Numbered from the stretch's first letter, positions 1 to 9,884 are shown. The stretch: 64,000 bases of DNA from Streptomyces wedmorensis (GCF_000716445.1 NZ_JNWK01000009.1:186001-250000); one strand, 5' to 3'. A program made the numbers and translations. The notes: generated by a model not told the origin, from the sequence alone.

Positions 1-2449
1 GCTGCACGCGTTCGGCGAGGATAACGGTGACGAACAGCAGACGCCCGACCCGCTCGTGATCAGGACCGGGGTGCTGACACTCCTTTCGGAAGCGGCGACG
101 GAACGACCGGTGTTCATCGTCGTCGACGACGCCCAATGGCTGGACGTCGGCTCGCTGGACGTGCTGGCGTTCGTCGCACGGCGCCTCGAAGGCGAACGCA
201 TCGCCCTCTTGCTGGCCGCCCGGGAAGAAGCAGTGCCCGTGCGCTTCGACCGCGACTTCCCCCATCTGACGGCAGAGCCCTTGGACCGGGCCGAGGCGGG
301 CCTCCTGCTGGACGAGCAGCCGCGCCCGCCGCGCGGCAAGGCCCGCGCGCGGATCCTCGAGCAGGCGTCCGGGAACCCGCTGGCGCTCATCGAACTCGCG
401 CGGGCCTACGCCGATGAAGCGGGGGACCCTGGTTCCGACTCGATCGACTCGCTCCCCCTCACCGCGCGGCTCGAGCGCCTGTTCGCCGCCGGCCTGCCCG
501 ACCTTCCGGAACCCACTCGGCGTGCGCTGCTCCTGGCGGCAGCCGCCGGCACGGACCGGCTCTCCGACGTCCTGCACGCGGCCCCGGGCCTGGACGAGCC
601 GGAAGTGTGGCGGCCGGCCGAGCAGGCGGGTCTCGTACGGGTCGAGAGCGGCGACATCCGGCTGCGTCATCCGCTGGTCCGCGTCGCGATCTACCAGGCC
701 GCCTCCTTCGCCGACCGTCGCGAGGCCCATCTGGCGCTCGCCGCGGCGCTCGCCCACGAACCCGACCGTCGGGCCTGGCACCTCGCCGCCGCCGCACTCG
801 GGCCGGACGAAGCGGTCGCCGACGCCCTGGCGGAGAGTGCCGAACGTTCCCGGCGCCGCGGCGGATACGCGGCCGCGGCCACAGCGTGGGAACGTGCCGC
901 GGAACTCACCCCGGACTGCGAGCACCGTGCCGGGCGACTGCTCGCGGCCTCCGCCGCCGCCATGTACGCCGGATACCCGCAGTGGGTCGGCGACATCGCG
1001 GCACGCGTCGCCACACTGACGGACGATCCCCAGAAGCTCGCCGAGGCATCCCTGCGCGGCGGCTGGTCACTGGCCGTGACCCTCCGGCATGACGACGCGC
1101 TCGGATTCCTGCTGCCCGTGGCCGAATCCATGGCCACCGCGGCACCCGAGCTGGCACTCGACGCCCTGGGTACGGCGTCCACTCCTGCCTACAACTCCGG
1201 CGACCCCTTCTACCGTACGGAACTCGAGCGCATCCGCACCCTGATCGCACCTCGGCCCGACAGGAGCGACAGTCTCTGGACACAACTCGTCAGCCAGCCG
1301 TTCGCAGGCCGGGAGGCGGCGCTGGAGCACCTGAACCACAAGGTCGACATCCTGCGGGAGGCCTCACTCCCCGACCTCGTCGTGCTCGGCGCCACCGCCT
1401 GGATCCTGGACGAGAGCGAGACCGCCGTGCGCCTCCTCGGCCAGGCCGTGGACCATCACCTCCGCGCCGCGACGGCCGGCACCAACTGCACGGTCACACA
1501 GGCGCTCGGACTCGCACTGTTCGAGAGCGGAGCCTGGACGGCGGCCCAGTCGATGGCCGAAGACGCCTTCGGCCTGGCTGCCGAGGCGGGGGCCGACAAC
1601 GTGTCCGTGGGATCGCTGATCCTCCAGTCCACGCTGCGAGCCGCCCGCGGCGACCACGCGGGCGCCCGGGCACAGGCCGCCGACGCCGTACGCGGCACCG
1701 ACCTGCGCAAGTCCCGCAGCCTCTACGTCCGCCACTGCCACGCGCTCGGCATGGCGGCGCTCGCCGAGGGCGACCACACGACGGCGTACGAGCACCTCCG
1801 CCGCGCCTTCACCCAGGACTTCCACCCCGCCCCCGTGCACCACCACGCCTCGTTCTACTACCTCGCCGACCTCGCGGCGGCCGCCGTTCGCGCCGGCCAG
1901 ACGAACGACGCCCGAGCCGTGCTCCGCGCCGCCGAGCGATCCCTGGGTACGACCCGCTCCGCCCGCCTGGACGCCATCGTGTCCCGTGCCTCGGCCCTGT
2001 TGAGTGAGCCCGACGGCGCGGAGCCGCACTTCCGCGTGGCGCTCGCCGACCCGGCGAGCGCACGATGGCCTTTCGAACACGCCTGCACACTGCTGGACTT
2101 CGGCGAGTGGCTGCGCCGCCACAGAAGGGCCGCGGAGGCGCGCCCCCTGCTCAGCACCGCCCTGGAGATCTTCGAACGGCTCGACGCACGGCCCTGGATC
2201 GCACGCTCCATCGCCGAGCTCAGGGCGGCGGGCGTGTCCGTGGCGGACTCCAGGGCACCGGAGGCGGTGGCCGGCCTGACGCCACAGGAGCTGCAGATCG
2301 CCCAACTGGCCGCGGAGGGCCTGACGAACCGGGACATCGGCGCCCGGCTCTATCTGTCCCCTCGCACCATCGGCTTCCACCTGCACAAGATCTTCCCGAA
2401 GCTCGGCATCACGGGGCGCGCCCAACTGAGTGACATCCTCGGCCCGTGA
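1..2449 (+). CDS. LuxR/LAL-family transcriptional regulator, N-terminus cut by window edge
   Basis: Large ATP-binding LuxR regulator. The reading frame is open from base 2 with no stop, so the GTG at 56 is probably internal and the P-loop half lies outside the window. The visible part opens with a Walker B strand (FIVVDDAQW, about residue 20 from base 56). A long helical TPR-like middle region follows, then a C-terminal LuxR helix-turn-helix (LTPQELQIAQLAAEGLTNRD, last 60 residues). LAL proteins are usually 850-1000 residues and activate nearby catabolic or secondary-metabolite genes. No target is evident, because the next gene on this strand is a transposase remnant. Family assignment is firm; the target is unknown. 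Confidence 0.93.
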   Translation, partial: LHAFGEDNGDEQQTPDPLVIRTGVLTLLSEAATERPVFIVVDDAQWLDVGSLDVLAFVARRLEGERIALLLAAREEAVPVRFDRDFPHLTAEPLDRAEAGLLLDEQPRPPRGKARARILEQASGNPLALIELARAYADEAGDPGSDSIDSLPLTARLERLFAAGLPDLPEPTRRALLLAAAAGTDRLSDVLHAAPGLDEPEVWRPAEQAGLVRVESGDIRLRHPLVRVAIYQAASFADRREAHLALAAALAHEPDRRAWHLAAAALGPDEAVADALAESAERSRRRGGYAAAATAWERAAELTPDCEHRAGRLLAASAAAMYAGYPQWVGDIAARVATLTDDPQKLAEASLRGGWSLAVTLRHDDALGFLLPVAESMATAAPELALDALGTASTPAYNSGDPFYRTELERIRTLIAPRPDRSDSLWTQLVSQPFAGREAALEHLNHKVDILREASLPDLVVLGATAWILDESETAVRLLGQAVDHHLRAATAGTNCTVTQALGLALFESGAWTAAQSMAEDAFGLAAEAGADNVSVGSLILQSTLRAARGDHAGARAQAADAVRGTDLRKSRSLYVRHCHALGMAALAEGDHTTAYEHLRRAFTQDFHPAPVHHHASFYYLADLAAAAVRAGQTNDARAVLRAAERSLGTTRSARLDAIVSRASALLSEPDGAEPHFRVALADPASARWPFEHACTLLDFGEWLRRHRRAAEARPLLSTALEIFERLDARPWIARSIAELRAAGVSVADSRAPEAVAGLTPQELQIAQLAAEGLTNRDIGARLYLSPRTIGFHLHKIFPKLGITGRAQLSDILGP

Positions 2450-2562
2450 GCGGCAACGTGGCACAGGGCGGGACGCGCCGCCTCCTCGACCGCACGCGGA
2501 GGCCTGGATCCCCTCGGCCCCGCTGCCCCACCGCGCTCGTCGGCGGAGTCAGCGAGGACCAC

Positions 2563-2756
2563 TCGAACCCATGATCGTCCGACGCGGCGGGGGCCACGGT
2601 TCCGGACCGGGCAAGGTGCGCTGGGTGGCCGAGCGCGCCTTCGGCCGGCTGCACCAGTTCAAACGCCTCCGCACCCGGTACGAACGACGCGCCGATCTCC
2701 ACCAGGACCTGCTGGAAAAGGCCTGCGGCCTCACTCTCCGCAGGACGGCATTCTGA
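2563..2756 (+). pseudogene. IS5-group transposase, C-terminal remnant
   Basis: About 60 codons ending in TGA match the C-terminus of IS5-group (DDE_Tnp_4-like) transposases: VRWVAERAFGRLHQFKRLR, then RYERRADLHQDLLEKACGL. The conserved glutamate of the DDE triad falls in WVAERAF. No catalytic domain precedes it in any frame and no terminal inverted repeats were found, so this is a dead fragment. A different, also truncated, IS5-type remnant lies at 35.2-35.6 kb. Confidence 0.8.
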
Positions 2757-3094
2757 AACGGTCAGTAGGCGCCCGACGATCTCAGGCGCAGGTATCTCGT
2801 TCTGGTTGCAGCGGGGACCGGGGGAGGGGGTGGAGCCGCCGCGTCGCGCAGAAGCGGCGCGAGGTGGTCGGACGCGGTCCGGATCCCGGCCGCTGGTTCC
2901 CGGCCCGGGGAAGAGACGTCCCGGAACCGCGCGTCCCCGGGCGTCCTTGTCGTTGCCGCCGGCGGGGACGACGACGGAGATTCACCTGCAGAAGTCGCAG
3001 TGTCGTCTACCTGTGGACGGGTGGGGTCTCTTGAACCTGAAGGGGGGTGTGCCGTCGGCAAAGCGTGGGCCGATGGCGGCGGTGTCCATGAGAT
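2757..3094. other. Intergenic stretch, no convincing gene
   Basis: Between the transposase remnant and the first small-ORF/hairpin element. Short frames exist on both strands, but none has a ribosome site plus a recognisable protein, and no terminator or long repeat was seen. Confidence 0.5.
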
Positions 3095-3224
3095 TCACTC
3101 TCTGAAACGCCGAGCTGCGAGGGTTACGAGGTCGGTGCCATACCCCCGGTGCTCGTCCGGGATGCCGGTGGGTTGTATCGGGGGTGAGGGTGCATTTCGA
3201 CTGGCGATCCCGTCGCCTGCCGAG

Positions 3225-3345
3225 AGGGGCGCCTGACGCATGTTTCGGCTGGTCAGACGCCCCATGTCGTGCCTCTGGAAGAAGCCGAGCTTCTTCGGGG
3301 AGTACGAGACGAGGAGATTCTTCGAGTGCTGGTGGTACACGCCGC
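3225..3345 (-). repeat. Twin element, copy A: small ORF (SKNLLVSYSPKKLGFF) followed by a hairpin
   Basis: On the minus strand a short frame reads HQHSKNLLVSYSPKKLGFF. It is followed by an imperfect hairpin whose arms are 3252-3261 and 3228-3237 (GGCGTCTGAC / GTCAGGCGCC, one G-T wobble). Copy B at 11585-11705 has the same order and orientation. Between the copies nearly every base change in the shared 15-codon core is synonymous on the minus strand (AAC/AAT, CTG/CTC, GTG/GTC, TCG/TCC), with one P/L change. The stems differ by one compensated pair and one wobble. This supports a minus-strand peptide and a conserved RNA fold. The open frame runs from about 3340 to 3095 without an obvious ribosome site. 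Function unknown; it could be an attenuator-like leader or the relic of a larger gene. Confidence 0.55.
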
Positions 3346-3599
3346 GCGTGGTCGCTGACCAGTGGAAACGGCCACGATTCCGTCAAGCTGCAGGCGGCGC
3401 CTCGTCCTCGGACTCCGAGGCCCCCGCGCCACCCCTGTCTCCGACGCTACGAGCCGCCTCGACGCGACCGCCCCGAAGACGTGACGGGCCACACGTGACT
3501 CGGATGCCGCGCGTTTGTCGGCGTTTCGTATGTCCCTTTTCTGGCAGTCTGCTGCTTCATATGCCTGATGTGGCACTGGAACGTCCCCAGGGGGTGCGG
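3346..3599. other. Upstream region of the beta-helix lipoprotein gene
   Basis: No gene called. A plus-strand frame is open across it from 3240, but residues before the GTG at 3600 look non-coding (low-complexity P/R/S). The last 70 bases are relatively AT-rich and probably carry the promoter of the lipoprotein gene. Confidence 0.4.
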
Positions 3600-5276
3600 G
3601 TGAACACGGTGAAGCGGAGCCGGACGACGAGGGCCGCGGCGGGAGTGTCGGCCGTGGTCCTCCTGTTGCTGACGGGGTGCGACGTGCCGGGGGTCTACCG
3701 GCCCGCCCGCCCCGCGAGCGGCGGTCCGTTCACCTTCTACGTGAGTCCGGACGGCGACGACGGGAATGACGGCATGTCGCCGGAGAAGCCCTGGCGGACC
3801 CTCGATCACGCGAACACCGCGAACTTCCGGCCTGGCGACAGGCTCCGGCTCAAGGGCGGCGAACGGTTCCGCGGCACCGTCACCCTGGAGGAGGGCGAGG
3901 CGGGCAGCGCCGCGCGGCCTGTGGTGATCGAGTCGTACGGCACGGGCCGGGCCACGATCGCGCCCCGCGGCACCTCCGGCATCACCGTGCGCGACACCGC
4001 GGGCGTGGAGATCAGGAACATCGCGCTGGTCGGCGACCGCAAGGCGCTGCGCGAAGGGGTCGGGATCGCCTTCCGTGCCACCCGCCCCGGGGAGCGGAGG
4101 CTCGCCCACGTCAGGATCGCGAACGTGGAGGCGCGGGGCTTCCAGAACGGGATCAGCGTCGGCGCGGATGACGACGCCGTCACGGGCTACAGCGACGTGC
4201 GCATCAGCGATGTCTCCGTGCACCACAACCTGGAGGCCGGACTCATCTTCTACGGACCGGAGTTCGAAGCGGACCGGCCGGCATACGCGCACTCCGGGCT
4301 GCGGATCGAGCGGGTCACGGCGTCCTCCAACACCGGCGACCCGGGCAGTGACAGGCGCAACACCGGAAGCGGCATCGCTCTCGGCAGCGTCCGGGACGCG
4401 AAGGTGCGGCTCTCGGTGGCCCACGACAACGGCGCGCGCTCCGCGGCCGACGCCGAAGAAGGTCCCGAGGGCATCTGGGTGTACGACTCCACCGGCGTGG
4501 TCCTGGAGAACAACCGCTCCTACCGGAACCGGACCGGATCCCGGGTGGACGGCGGCGGTTTCGGCCTCGACAACAACGTGTCCCACTCGGTCATGCAGTA
4601 CAACCTGGCCTACGGCAACGACGGGCCGGGGTTCCTCGTCTACTCCGGACAGGCGACCGGCGCCCACCGGGACAACGTCGTCCGCTTCAACATGAGCTGG
4701 GACGACGCGCGGAAGCTTCCCGAGTACGGTGGCATCGTCGCCTACGGCACCCGAATGAAGAACCTGGACATCTACAACAACACGGTCGTGATGCGGACGC
4801 GGGATCTCGCCTCCGCGGAGGAGGCGGGAATCCGGCCCCCGGCTCTGCGGCTGCGCGACGGCATGAGCGGCGTGAGCGTCCACGGCAACATCCTCGCCAC
4901 CGACGGGGGTCCCCTGATCGACGCCGAGTCGTCGTACCGCCCCGGCACGCACCAGTTGCGGGGCAACGTCTACCACAGCGAGGGCCCCTGGTCGCTGAGC
5001 TGGGGGAGTCGGCGCTTCACCGACCTCGCCGACTGGCGTACCGCTTCCGGCCAGGAGCTCCTCGACGGTGAGCCGACCGGCACCGGCGACGACCCGTGCC
5101 TGCGCGCACTGACCGTACCCGTCACCGACCCGGCCGGGGCCGAGAACCTGGTGCCGCGCTGCGAGGACGAGGTCTCCGTGAGCATGGGCCCGCAGGCCTC
5201 GGGCATCGACGCGGGCCCCGTCGACTACTTCGGCAACCGGCTCCCGGACGCCCTGCGGCCCGGCGCCGCGCAGTAG
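3600..5276 (+). CDS. Right-handed parallel beta-helix lipoprotein (pectate-lyase-like fold)
   Basis: The GTG at 3600 is preferred over the upstream ATG at 3240. It follows a G-rich ribosome site and gives a lipoprotein signal: basic KRSRTTR, a hydrophobic stretch and the lipobox LLTGC at about residue 23-27. The mature part begins FYVSPDGDDGNDG and then runs through repeated N/D/G-rich beta-helix coils with N-V-x-x-N patterns. Total length is 558 residues. Such proteins bind or cleave polysaccharides. Catalytic residues cannot be assigned, so it may be a lyase, an epimerase or only a binder. It converges on the sugar-nucleotide/glycosyltransferase operon across a strong terminator, suggesting it acts on the same exported glycan at the cell surface. 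Confidence 0.85.
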   Translation: MNTVKRSRTTRAAAGVSAVVLLLLTGCDVPGVYRPARPASGGPFTFYVSPDGDDGNDGMSPEKPWRTLDHANTANFRPGDRLRLKGGERFRGTVTLEEGEAGSAARPVVIESYGTGRATIAPRGTSGITVRDTAGVEIRNIALVGDRKALREGVGIAFRATRPGERRLAHVRIANVEARGFQNGISVGADDDAVTGYSDVRISDVSVHHNLEAGLIFYGPEFEADRPAYAHSGLRIERVTASSNTGDPGSDRRNTGSGIALGSVRDAKVRLSVAHDNGARSAADAEEGPEGIWVYDSTGVVLENNRSYRNRTGSRVDGGGFGLDNNVSHSVMQYNLAYGNDGPGFLVYSGQATGAHRDNVVRFNMSWDDARKLPEYGGIVAYGTRMKNLDIYNNTVVMRTRDLASAEEAGIRPPALRLRDGMSGVSVHGNILATDGGPLIDAESSYRPGTHQLRGNVYHSEGPWSLSWGSRRFTDLADWRTASGQELLDGEPTGTGDDPCLRALTVPVTDPAGAENLVPRCEDEVSVSMGPQASGIDAGPVDYFGNRLPDALRPGAAQ

Positions 5277-5387
5277 AGCACGGTCCACTGAGCCGGACAT
5301 CGATTCTTCCGGAGCCGGCGCACGCCGGCTCCCCTCGATCTCCCCGGCGCATTCCCACGCGACGCCCTCGGCGACCGGGCGCGCCAT

Positions 5388-5436
5388 GACGCCGCCCCGC
5401 CCGCCCGGTCCAGGACCGGGCGGGCGGGGCGGCGTC
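5388..5436. terminator. Bidirectional terminator, 23-bp perfect inverted repeat
   Basis: Perfect 23-base G+C arms (5388-5410 and 5414-5436) around a 3-base CAG loop. It lies exactly between the ends of the convergent lipoprotein gene and the UDP-glucose dehydrogenase gene. There is no U-tract, as is usual for Streptomyces terminators. Confidence 0.85.
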
Positions 5437-5455
5437 GGCGTGCTGGGGGCGCGGT

Positions 5456-6892
5456 TCAGGCCCTGCCGGTCGGCAGCGCCGTGGACAGGAGGTCGGTGTG
5501 GTCCGCCTCGACGGCCGGCGAGGCGATCGTGGCCCGCAATGGCTTCTCCGCCCGAGCGGCCGGCGGCCGGTCCGCCGGCGCGGGACGGCCGAGCGCCTTG
5601 ACGGTCCAGCCGGCGGCCCGCCACTCGTCGTGCGGGAGCGCGTTGCGCGCGTCGACGAGGACCGGCTTGCGGACCACCAGGGCCAGCTTCACCGGGTCCA
5701 GCTCGCGGTACTGCCCCCACTCGGTGAGGTGCAGAACGAGCTCCGCTCCCTGGCAGGCCGTCAGGAGGTCTGCCTCACAGCGCAGTTCCGGGTGGGTGCG
5801 ACGCGCGTTCTCGGTGCCCTCAGGGTCGTGCACCCGGATGTCGGCGCCCTCCCGGTGCAGAGCCGCCGCCACCGCCAGCGCCGGCGAGTCACGCACGTCG
5901 TCGCTGTTCGGCTTGAAGGTGGCGCCCAGCACGGTGACGCGGTGTTCGGTCAGGTCGCCCCCGGCCAGCTGACGGGCGAGTTCGACGGTCCGTGTCCGCT
6001 GCCGTTCGTTGATCTCGTCGACCTGGGCCAGGAAGGCCACCGCGGGGCCGACGCCGAGCTCCTGGGCACGGGCGGTGAACGCCCGGATGTCCTTGGGCAG
6101 GCAGCCGCCGCCGAAGCCGAGGCCGGCGTTGAGGAACCGCCGGCCGATCCGGGTGTCGTGGCCGAGGGCGTCGGCGAGGGTGACCACGTCCGCTCCTGCG
6201 GCGTCGCAGACCTCGGCCATCGCGTTGATGAAGGAGATCTTCGTGGCGAGGAAGGAGTTGGCCGCGACCTTCACGAGCTCGGCCGTGCTCGGGTCGGTGC
6301 TGATGTACGGGACGCCCGCCTCCAGCATCGGGGCGTACAGCCGGCGCAGCGTCTCGTCCGGCTCCCGGCCGACCGTGCCGACGACGATCCGGTCCGGCCT
6401 CAAGGTGTCCTCGACCGCGAAGCCCTCCCGCAGGAACTCGGGGTTCCACGCCACGTCGGCCCGCACGCCCGCCGGGACGAGCCCCGCGATGCGGGCGGTC
6501 AGGCGCGCGGTGGTGCCCACCGGCACGGTCGACTTGCCGACCACCAGACACGAGGCGGGCAGGTGCGGCACGAGCCCGTCGATGACGGCGTCGACGTATC
6601 GCAGGTCGGCCGCGTGGGAGCCGGCCCGCTGGGGCGTGCCCACGCAGATGAAGTGGACCTCGCCGTGCGTCGCGGCCTCGCGCAGGCTGGTGCCGAAGCG
6701 CAGTCGTCCGGAGGCGAGGGCGCGGGTGAGGACCTCGTCGAAGCCCGGTTCGTAGAAGGGGGGACGGCCCTCCGCGAGGGCCGTGATCTTGTCGACGTCG
6801 ACGTCGACGCCGAGGACGTCGTGTCCGATGTCGGCCATGCACGCGGCGTGCACGGCTCCGAGGTAGCCCGTTCCGATGACGGTCAACCGCAT
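5456..6892 (-). CDS. ugd: UDP-glucose 6-dehydrogenase
   Basis: Oxidises UDP-glucose to UDP-glucuronate with two NAD+. The 478 residues carry an N-terminal Rossmann motif (VIGTGYLG, residues 5-12), the STVPVGTT loop near 121-128, and the catalytic nucleophile in GFGGGCLPKD (Cys about 264). A C-terminal UDP-binding domain contains VTVLGATFKPNSDDVRDSPA. Length is slightly above the usual 430-450 because of an Ala/Pro-rich tail. The ATG at 6892 has a GGAGAG site 8 bases upstream. It is last in the operon, 45 bases after galE. Its product is the substrate of the UDP-xylose synthase-like enzyme encoded first in the operon. Confidence 0.95.
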   Translation of the reverse strand: MRLTVIGTGYLGAVHAACMADIGHDVLGVDVDVDKITALAEGRPPFYEPGFDEVLTRALASGRLRFGTSLREAATHGEVHFICVGTPQRAGSHAADLRYVDAVIDGLVPHLPASCLVVGKSTVPVGTTARLTARIAGLVPAGVRADVAWNPEFLREGFAVEDTLRPDRIVVGTVGREPDETLRRLYAPMLEAGVPYISTDPSTAELVKVAANSFLATKISFINAMAEVCDAAGADVVTLADALGHDTRIGRRFLNAGLGFGGGCLPKDIRAFTARAQELGVGPAVAFLAQVDEINERQRTRTVELARQLAGGDLTEHRVTVLGATFKPNSDDVRDSPALAVAAALHREGADIRVHDPEGTENARRTHPELRCEADLLTACQGAELVLHLTEWGQYRELDPVKLALVVRKPVLVDARNALPHDEWRAAGWTVKALGRPAPADRPPAARAEKPLRATIASPAVEADHTDLLSTALPTGRA

Positions 6893-6937
6893 GCGGTGCT
6901 CTCCTGTCTGAACGCGAAGGCGGGGGTAGGTGGCGGG

Positions 6938-7960
6938 TCAGGGTGCGTAGCCGTACGGGTTCTGCTGCTGGAAGGTCCACGCGTCACGGCACATCGCGGC
7001 CAGGTCGCGCCGTGCGGTCCAGTTCCAGGCCGAGGCGACCTTCGTGGGGTCGGCGACGAGTTCGGCGACGTCGCCGGGGCGGCGCTCGGTGACGCGGTGC
7101 GGGATCGGCTGTCCCGACACCTCCGCGAAGGTGCGTACGAGCTCCAGGACGGACGCGCCGCGCCCGGTGCCCAGGTTGAAGACCCGCATGCCCGGCTCGT
7201 CGTCGATGTGCTCCAGGGCGGTGCGGTGCCCCTCGGCGACGTCGACCACGTGGACGTAGTCGCGGATCCCGGTGCCGTCGGGGGTGGGGAAGTCGTCGCC
7301 GAAGACGCTGAGTTCGTCGCGGCGGCCAACGGCGATCTGGGTGAGGAACGGCATGATGTTGTTCGGCACGCCGCTCGGGTCCTCGCCGAGGAGTCCGGTG
7401 GGGTGGGCGCCGGCCGGGTTGAAATATCGCAGGGCGAGTACCCGGAGCTCGGGCACATGCCGGCAGACGTCCGCGAGGATCTGCTCGCAGGTCCACTTGG
7501 TTGTGGCGTAAGGGTTGGTCGGCGCCGCCGGTGACTCCTCGGTCAGCGGGACGGTCGTGACGTCGCCGTAGATCGAGCAGGAGGACGAGAACACCAACCG
7601 GTGCACGCCATGCTCGTGCATGGCCGAGACCAGGGCCGTCGTGCCGCCGACATTGATGTCGTAGTACGTGAGCGGGATCCGCACCGACTCGCCGACGGCC
7701 TTCTTCGCGGCGAAGTGGATCACCGCATCGATCGGATGGCTCGTGAAGACGGCGTCGAGTGCCCGGCGGTCGCGCACGTCCGCGACGTGGGCGGCCGCGA
7801 TGGGGCGGCCCGCGATCTTCGCGACCCGTTCGAGGACCTCGGGCGAGCTGTTGGAGTGGTCATCGAGCACGATGACCTCGTGGCCGGCGTGGAGGAGCTC
7901 GACACAGGTGTGGCTGCCGATGAAACCGGCGCCACCGGTGACCAGGACGGTCTGGGGCAA
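6938..7960 (-). CDS. galE: UDP-glucose 4-epimerase, TTG start
   Basis: Interconverts UDP-glucose and UDP-galactose. The 340-residue extended SDR has VTGGAGFIGSH at residues 7-17, a Ser in FSSSCSIYGD and the catalytic YATTK (Tyr151, Lys155). The C-terminal NPYGYAP is typical of GalE. The first codon is TTG, supported by a GAGG site five bases upstream and by alignment of the Rossmann motif; no ATG fits. It lies 34 bases after the glycosyltransferase. It probably supplies UDP-galactose to the locus rather than general Leloir metabolism, since galT and galK are absent. Confidence 0.95.
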   Translation of the reverse strand: MPQTVLVTGGAGFIGSHTCVELLHAGHEVIVLDDHSNSSPEVLERVAKIAGRPIAAAHVADVRDRRALDAVFTSHPIDAVIHFAAKKAVGESVRIPLTYYDINVGGTTALVSAMHEHGVHRLVFSSSCSIYGDVTTVPLTEESPAAPTNPYATTKWTCEQILADVCRHVPELRVLALRYFNPAGAHPTGLLGEDPSGVPNNIMPFLTQIAVGRRDELSVFGDDFPTPDGTGIRDYVHVVDVAEGHRTALEHIDDEPGMRVFNLGTGRGASVLELVRTFAEVSGQPIPHRVTERRPGDVAELVADPTKVASAWNWTARRDLAAMCRDAWTFQQQNPYGYAP

Positions 7961-7994
7961 GGGAACCTCATTTCTCGATCGGTCGCAGGGGCCT

Positions 7995-9884
7995 TCACCA
8001 GGCGTAGAAACCGGTGAGGTAGGTGGGGAAGACGACGGCCGCGAGCCCCAGTGGGAGCAGCGACAGCAGGCCGGCGAGGAGCGGCAGCGCGGCGGTGCGC
8101 AGCGCCCGGACGGCGGGGACGCCGGTGGCTCGCGCAGTCTCCTTGACGTGCAGCGCGCCGATCGCCAGTGTCACCGCGGTGTACGAGGCGGAGCCGAGGA
8201 GACAGAGGAAGACGTAGCCGACGGCGGGGCCGGTGAACTGGCCGACGAGGGCCGAGCCGGACAGGAAGACCGTGATGAGCAGGTACGGGGCGACGGCCCG
8301 CAGCGGAAGCGGCTCCAGGCCGTCGCGCTTCTTCGGGGTGACCTTGAAGGTGATCTGGCGGGGCCGCACCTTCTGGGTCACCGCGGCCAGGACGCCCCAG
8401 GCCACGTACGGCCACCGGGAGAGCGCGAAGAGCCAGATCTCCCAGCTGAAGATCGGGGCGTCCTTGGGGCGCATCAGACCACGGCGGCGGCAGAGCAGCG
8501 TCAGCAGGATGAGCCAGACGGACATGCTCCAGAAGTGTCCCAGGAAGGAGAGGTAGTTGACGTCGATCCACGGGGCGCCGGTGATCGCGGCGATCGGCGG
8601 CAGGAGGATGCCCATGACCGTGGCGCCCGCGAGCAGCGGGTAGTACATCAGCGCCGCGGCGAAGCGCACACGGAGCTTCAGGGGCATGCGGCCCAGGTGG
8701 CGCGGCAGCATGCCCAGGAGCATGACGGCCAGGCTGCGGGACCACTGGAACTCCTGGGTGATCATCGCGCCGAAGGTGAGGGGGCCTTCGCCGTGCGCGT
8801 CCGCGTCGATGGCGAACGCGCCCTGCCAGCCGGCCGAGGTCAGCAGGAACGAGGTGGAGAAGTCCTCGGCGAGCTCGGGGCCCAGACCGCCGATGTCGCG
8901 CAGCGCCTTCGTCCGGACGGCATAGTGCGAGCCGATGCAGACCGGGGCGAGGCCGGCGGAGTGGCCCAGCTGCACGGGCCCGTGGAACATCGCCTCGCGG
9001 TACAGCCGGCCGCGGGCCGCCCAGGACTCGTCGGCGTTGGAGTCGCAGATGCTGGGGGCCGCGACGTAGCCGATGGCGGGGTCCGCGAAGGCGCGGACGA
9101 CCTCGGCCAGGTACGTGGGAGCGGGGACGTGGTCGCAGTCGAGCTGGGCGACCACGTCGTACAGGTCGTAGCCCCAGTGGTCGTAGAAGAAGGCGAGGTT
9201 GCCCTCCTTGCACCGCGTGCGCCGGGGCCAGTCGGCCCGGTGGTAGTCGGCGCGGCCACGCCGGCAGGAGACGTTCACGTCATGGGTGCGGCACCAGTCG
9301 AGGATCTCCTCGCTGGGGTCCTCGTCGCAGAGCCAGACGTCGTAGGTGTGCGGGAAGTCCTGGGTGACCATCGCCTCCAGGGTGCGGCGCGCGATGTCCC
9401 AGCCCTCGGACGGGGCGCGGGTGACCACGAACGCGGTGCGGAGCGGGGGCACCTGGACGGCCGGGGTGAAGCGGCGCATCCGCAGCAGCGCGACGAGGAA
9501 GTGCACCGGCAGATAGGTCAGGTACAGCAGGAGGGCGCTGTTGACGATCAGGCCCGTCCAGCCGATGCGGTGGGACGGTTCGAGCCACCAGACCCAGAAC
9601 CAGACCAGGCAGGCCATCCAGCCGAGGGACAGCAGCGCGACCAGGAAGCGGTCGGAGCGCGAGAACGCCCGGACGAAGCTGGACGGGAGGGTGGCGAATC
9701 CGTGTGCCGGGCGCGCGAGGACGGGGCCGTCCGGGCCGATGGAGGCCACCGCGCCGTTCGACAGGGCGTGGATCTCCGCGCCCAGCGCCTCCCACTCCGC
9801 CGGCGAACCGGGAGCCGGTGAGGGGAGCGGGGCTTCCTGGGCGGTGCCGGTCCCGTGGGCGGGACCTTGCTCCAACGACGTCAT
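7995..9884 (-). CDS. Processive family-2 glycosyltransferase, cellulose-synthase-like membrane protein
   Basis: 629 residues. There are two N-terminal TM segments (about 82-125). A cytosolic GT-A domain holds CDEDPSEE near 186 and LDCDH near 248-252 (DxD), then LAEDFSTS (TED-like) and QEFQWSRS (in place of the QxxRW motif). At least five TM helices close the protein. The arrangement matches BcsA/CslA-type synthases that polymerise and export a beta-glycan. No PilZ domain is visible, so c-di-GMP control through this subunit is unlikely. Neighbours make UDP-GlcA, UDP-Xyl and UDP-Gal. The actual donor sugar cannot be read from sequence; the QxxRW variant is a mild caution about processivity. Confidence 0.9.
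   Translation of the reverse strand: MTSLEQGPAHGTGTAQEAPLPSPAPGSPAEWEALGAEIHALSNGAVASIGPDGPVLARPAHGFATLPSSFVRAFSRSDRFLVALLSLGWMACLVWFWVWWLEPSHRIGWTGLIVNSALLLYLTYLPVHFLVALLRMRRFTPAVQVPPLRTAFVVTRAPSEGWDIARRTLEAMVTQDFPHTYDVWLCDEDPSEEILDWCRTHDVNVSCRRGRADYHRADWPRRTRCKEGNLAFFYDHWGYDLYDVVAQLDCDHVPAPTYLAEVVRAFADPAIGYVAAPSICDSNADESWAARGRLYREAMFHGPVQLGHSAGLAPVCIGSHYAVRTKALRDIGGLGPELAEDFSTSFLLTSAGWQGAFAIDADAHGEGPLTFGAMITQEFQWSRSLAVMLLGMLPRHLGRMPLKLRVRFAAALMYYPLLAGATVMGILLPPIAAITGAPWIDVNYLSFLGHFWSMSVWLILLTLLCRRRGLMRPKDAPIFSWEIWLFALSRWPYVAWGVLAAVTQKVRPRQITFKVTPKKRDGLEPLPLRAVAPYLLITVFLSGSALVGQFTGPAVGYVFLCLLGSASYTAVTLAIGALHVKETARATGVPAVRALRTAALPLLAGLLSLLPLGLAAVVFPTYLTGFYAW

Noticed and set aside
3240..3599. 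Longer start (ATG 3240) for the beta-helix lipoprotein
   Set aside because: It would bury the lipoprotein signal 120 residues inside the protein and would read the twin element antisense to its conserved frame.
5498..7534. 678-codon plus-strand frame over ugd and galE
   Set aside because: Antisense shadow with no domain; both minus-strand enzymes have full catalytic motifs and ribosome sites.
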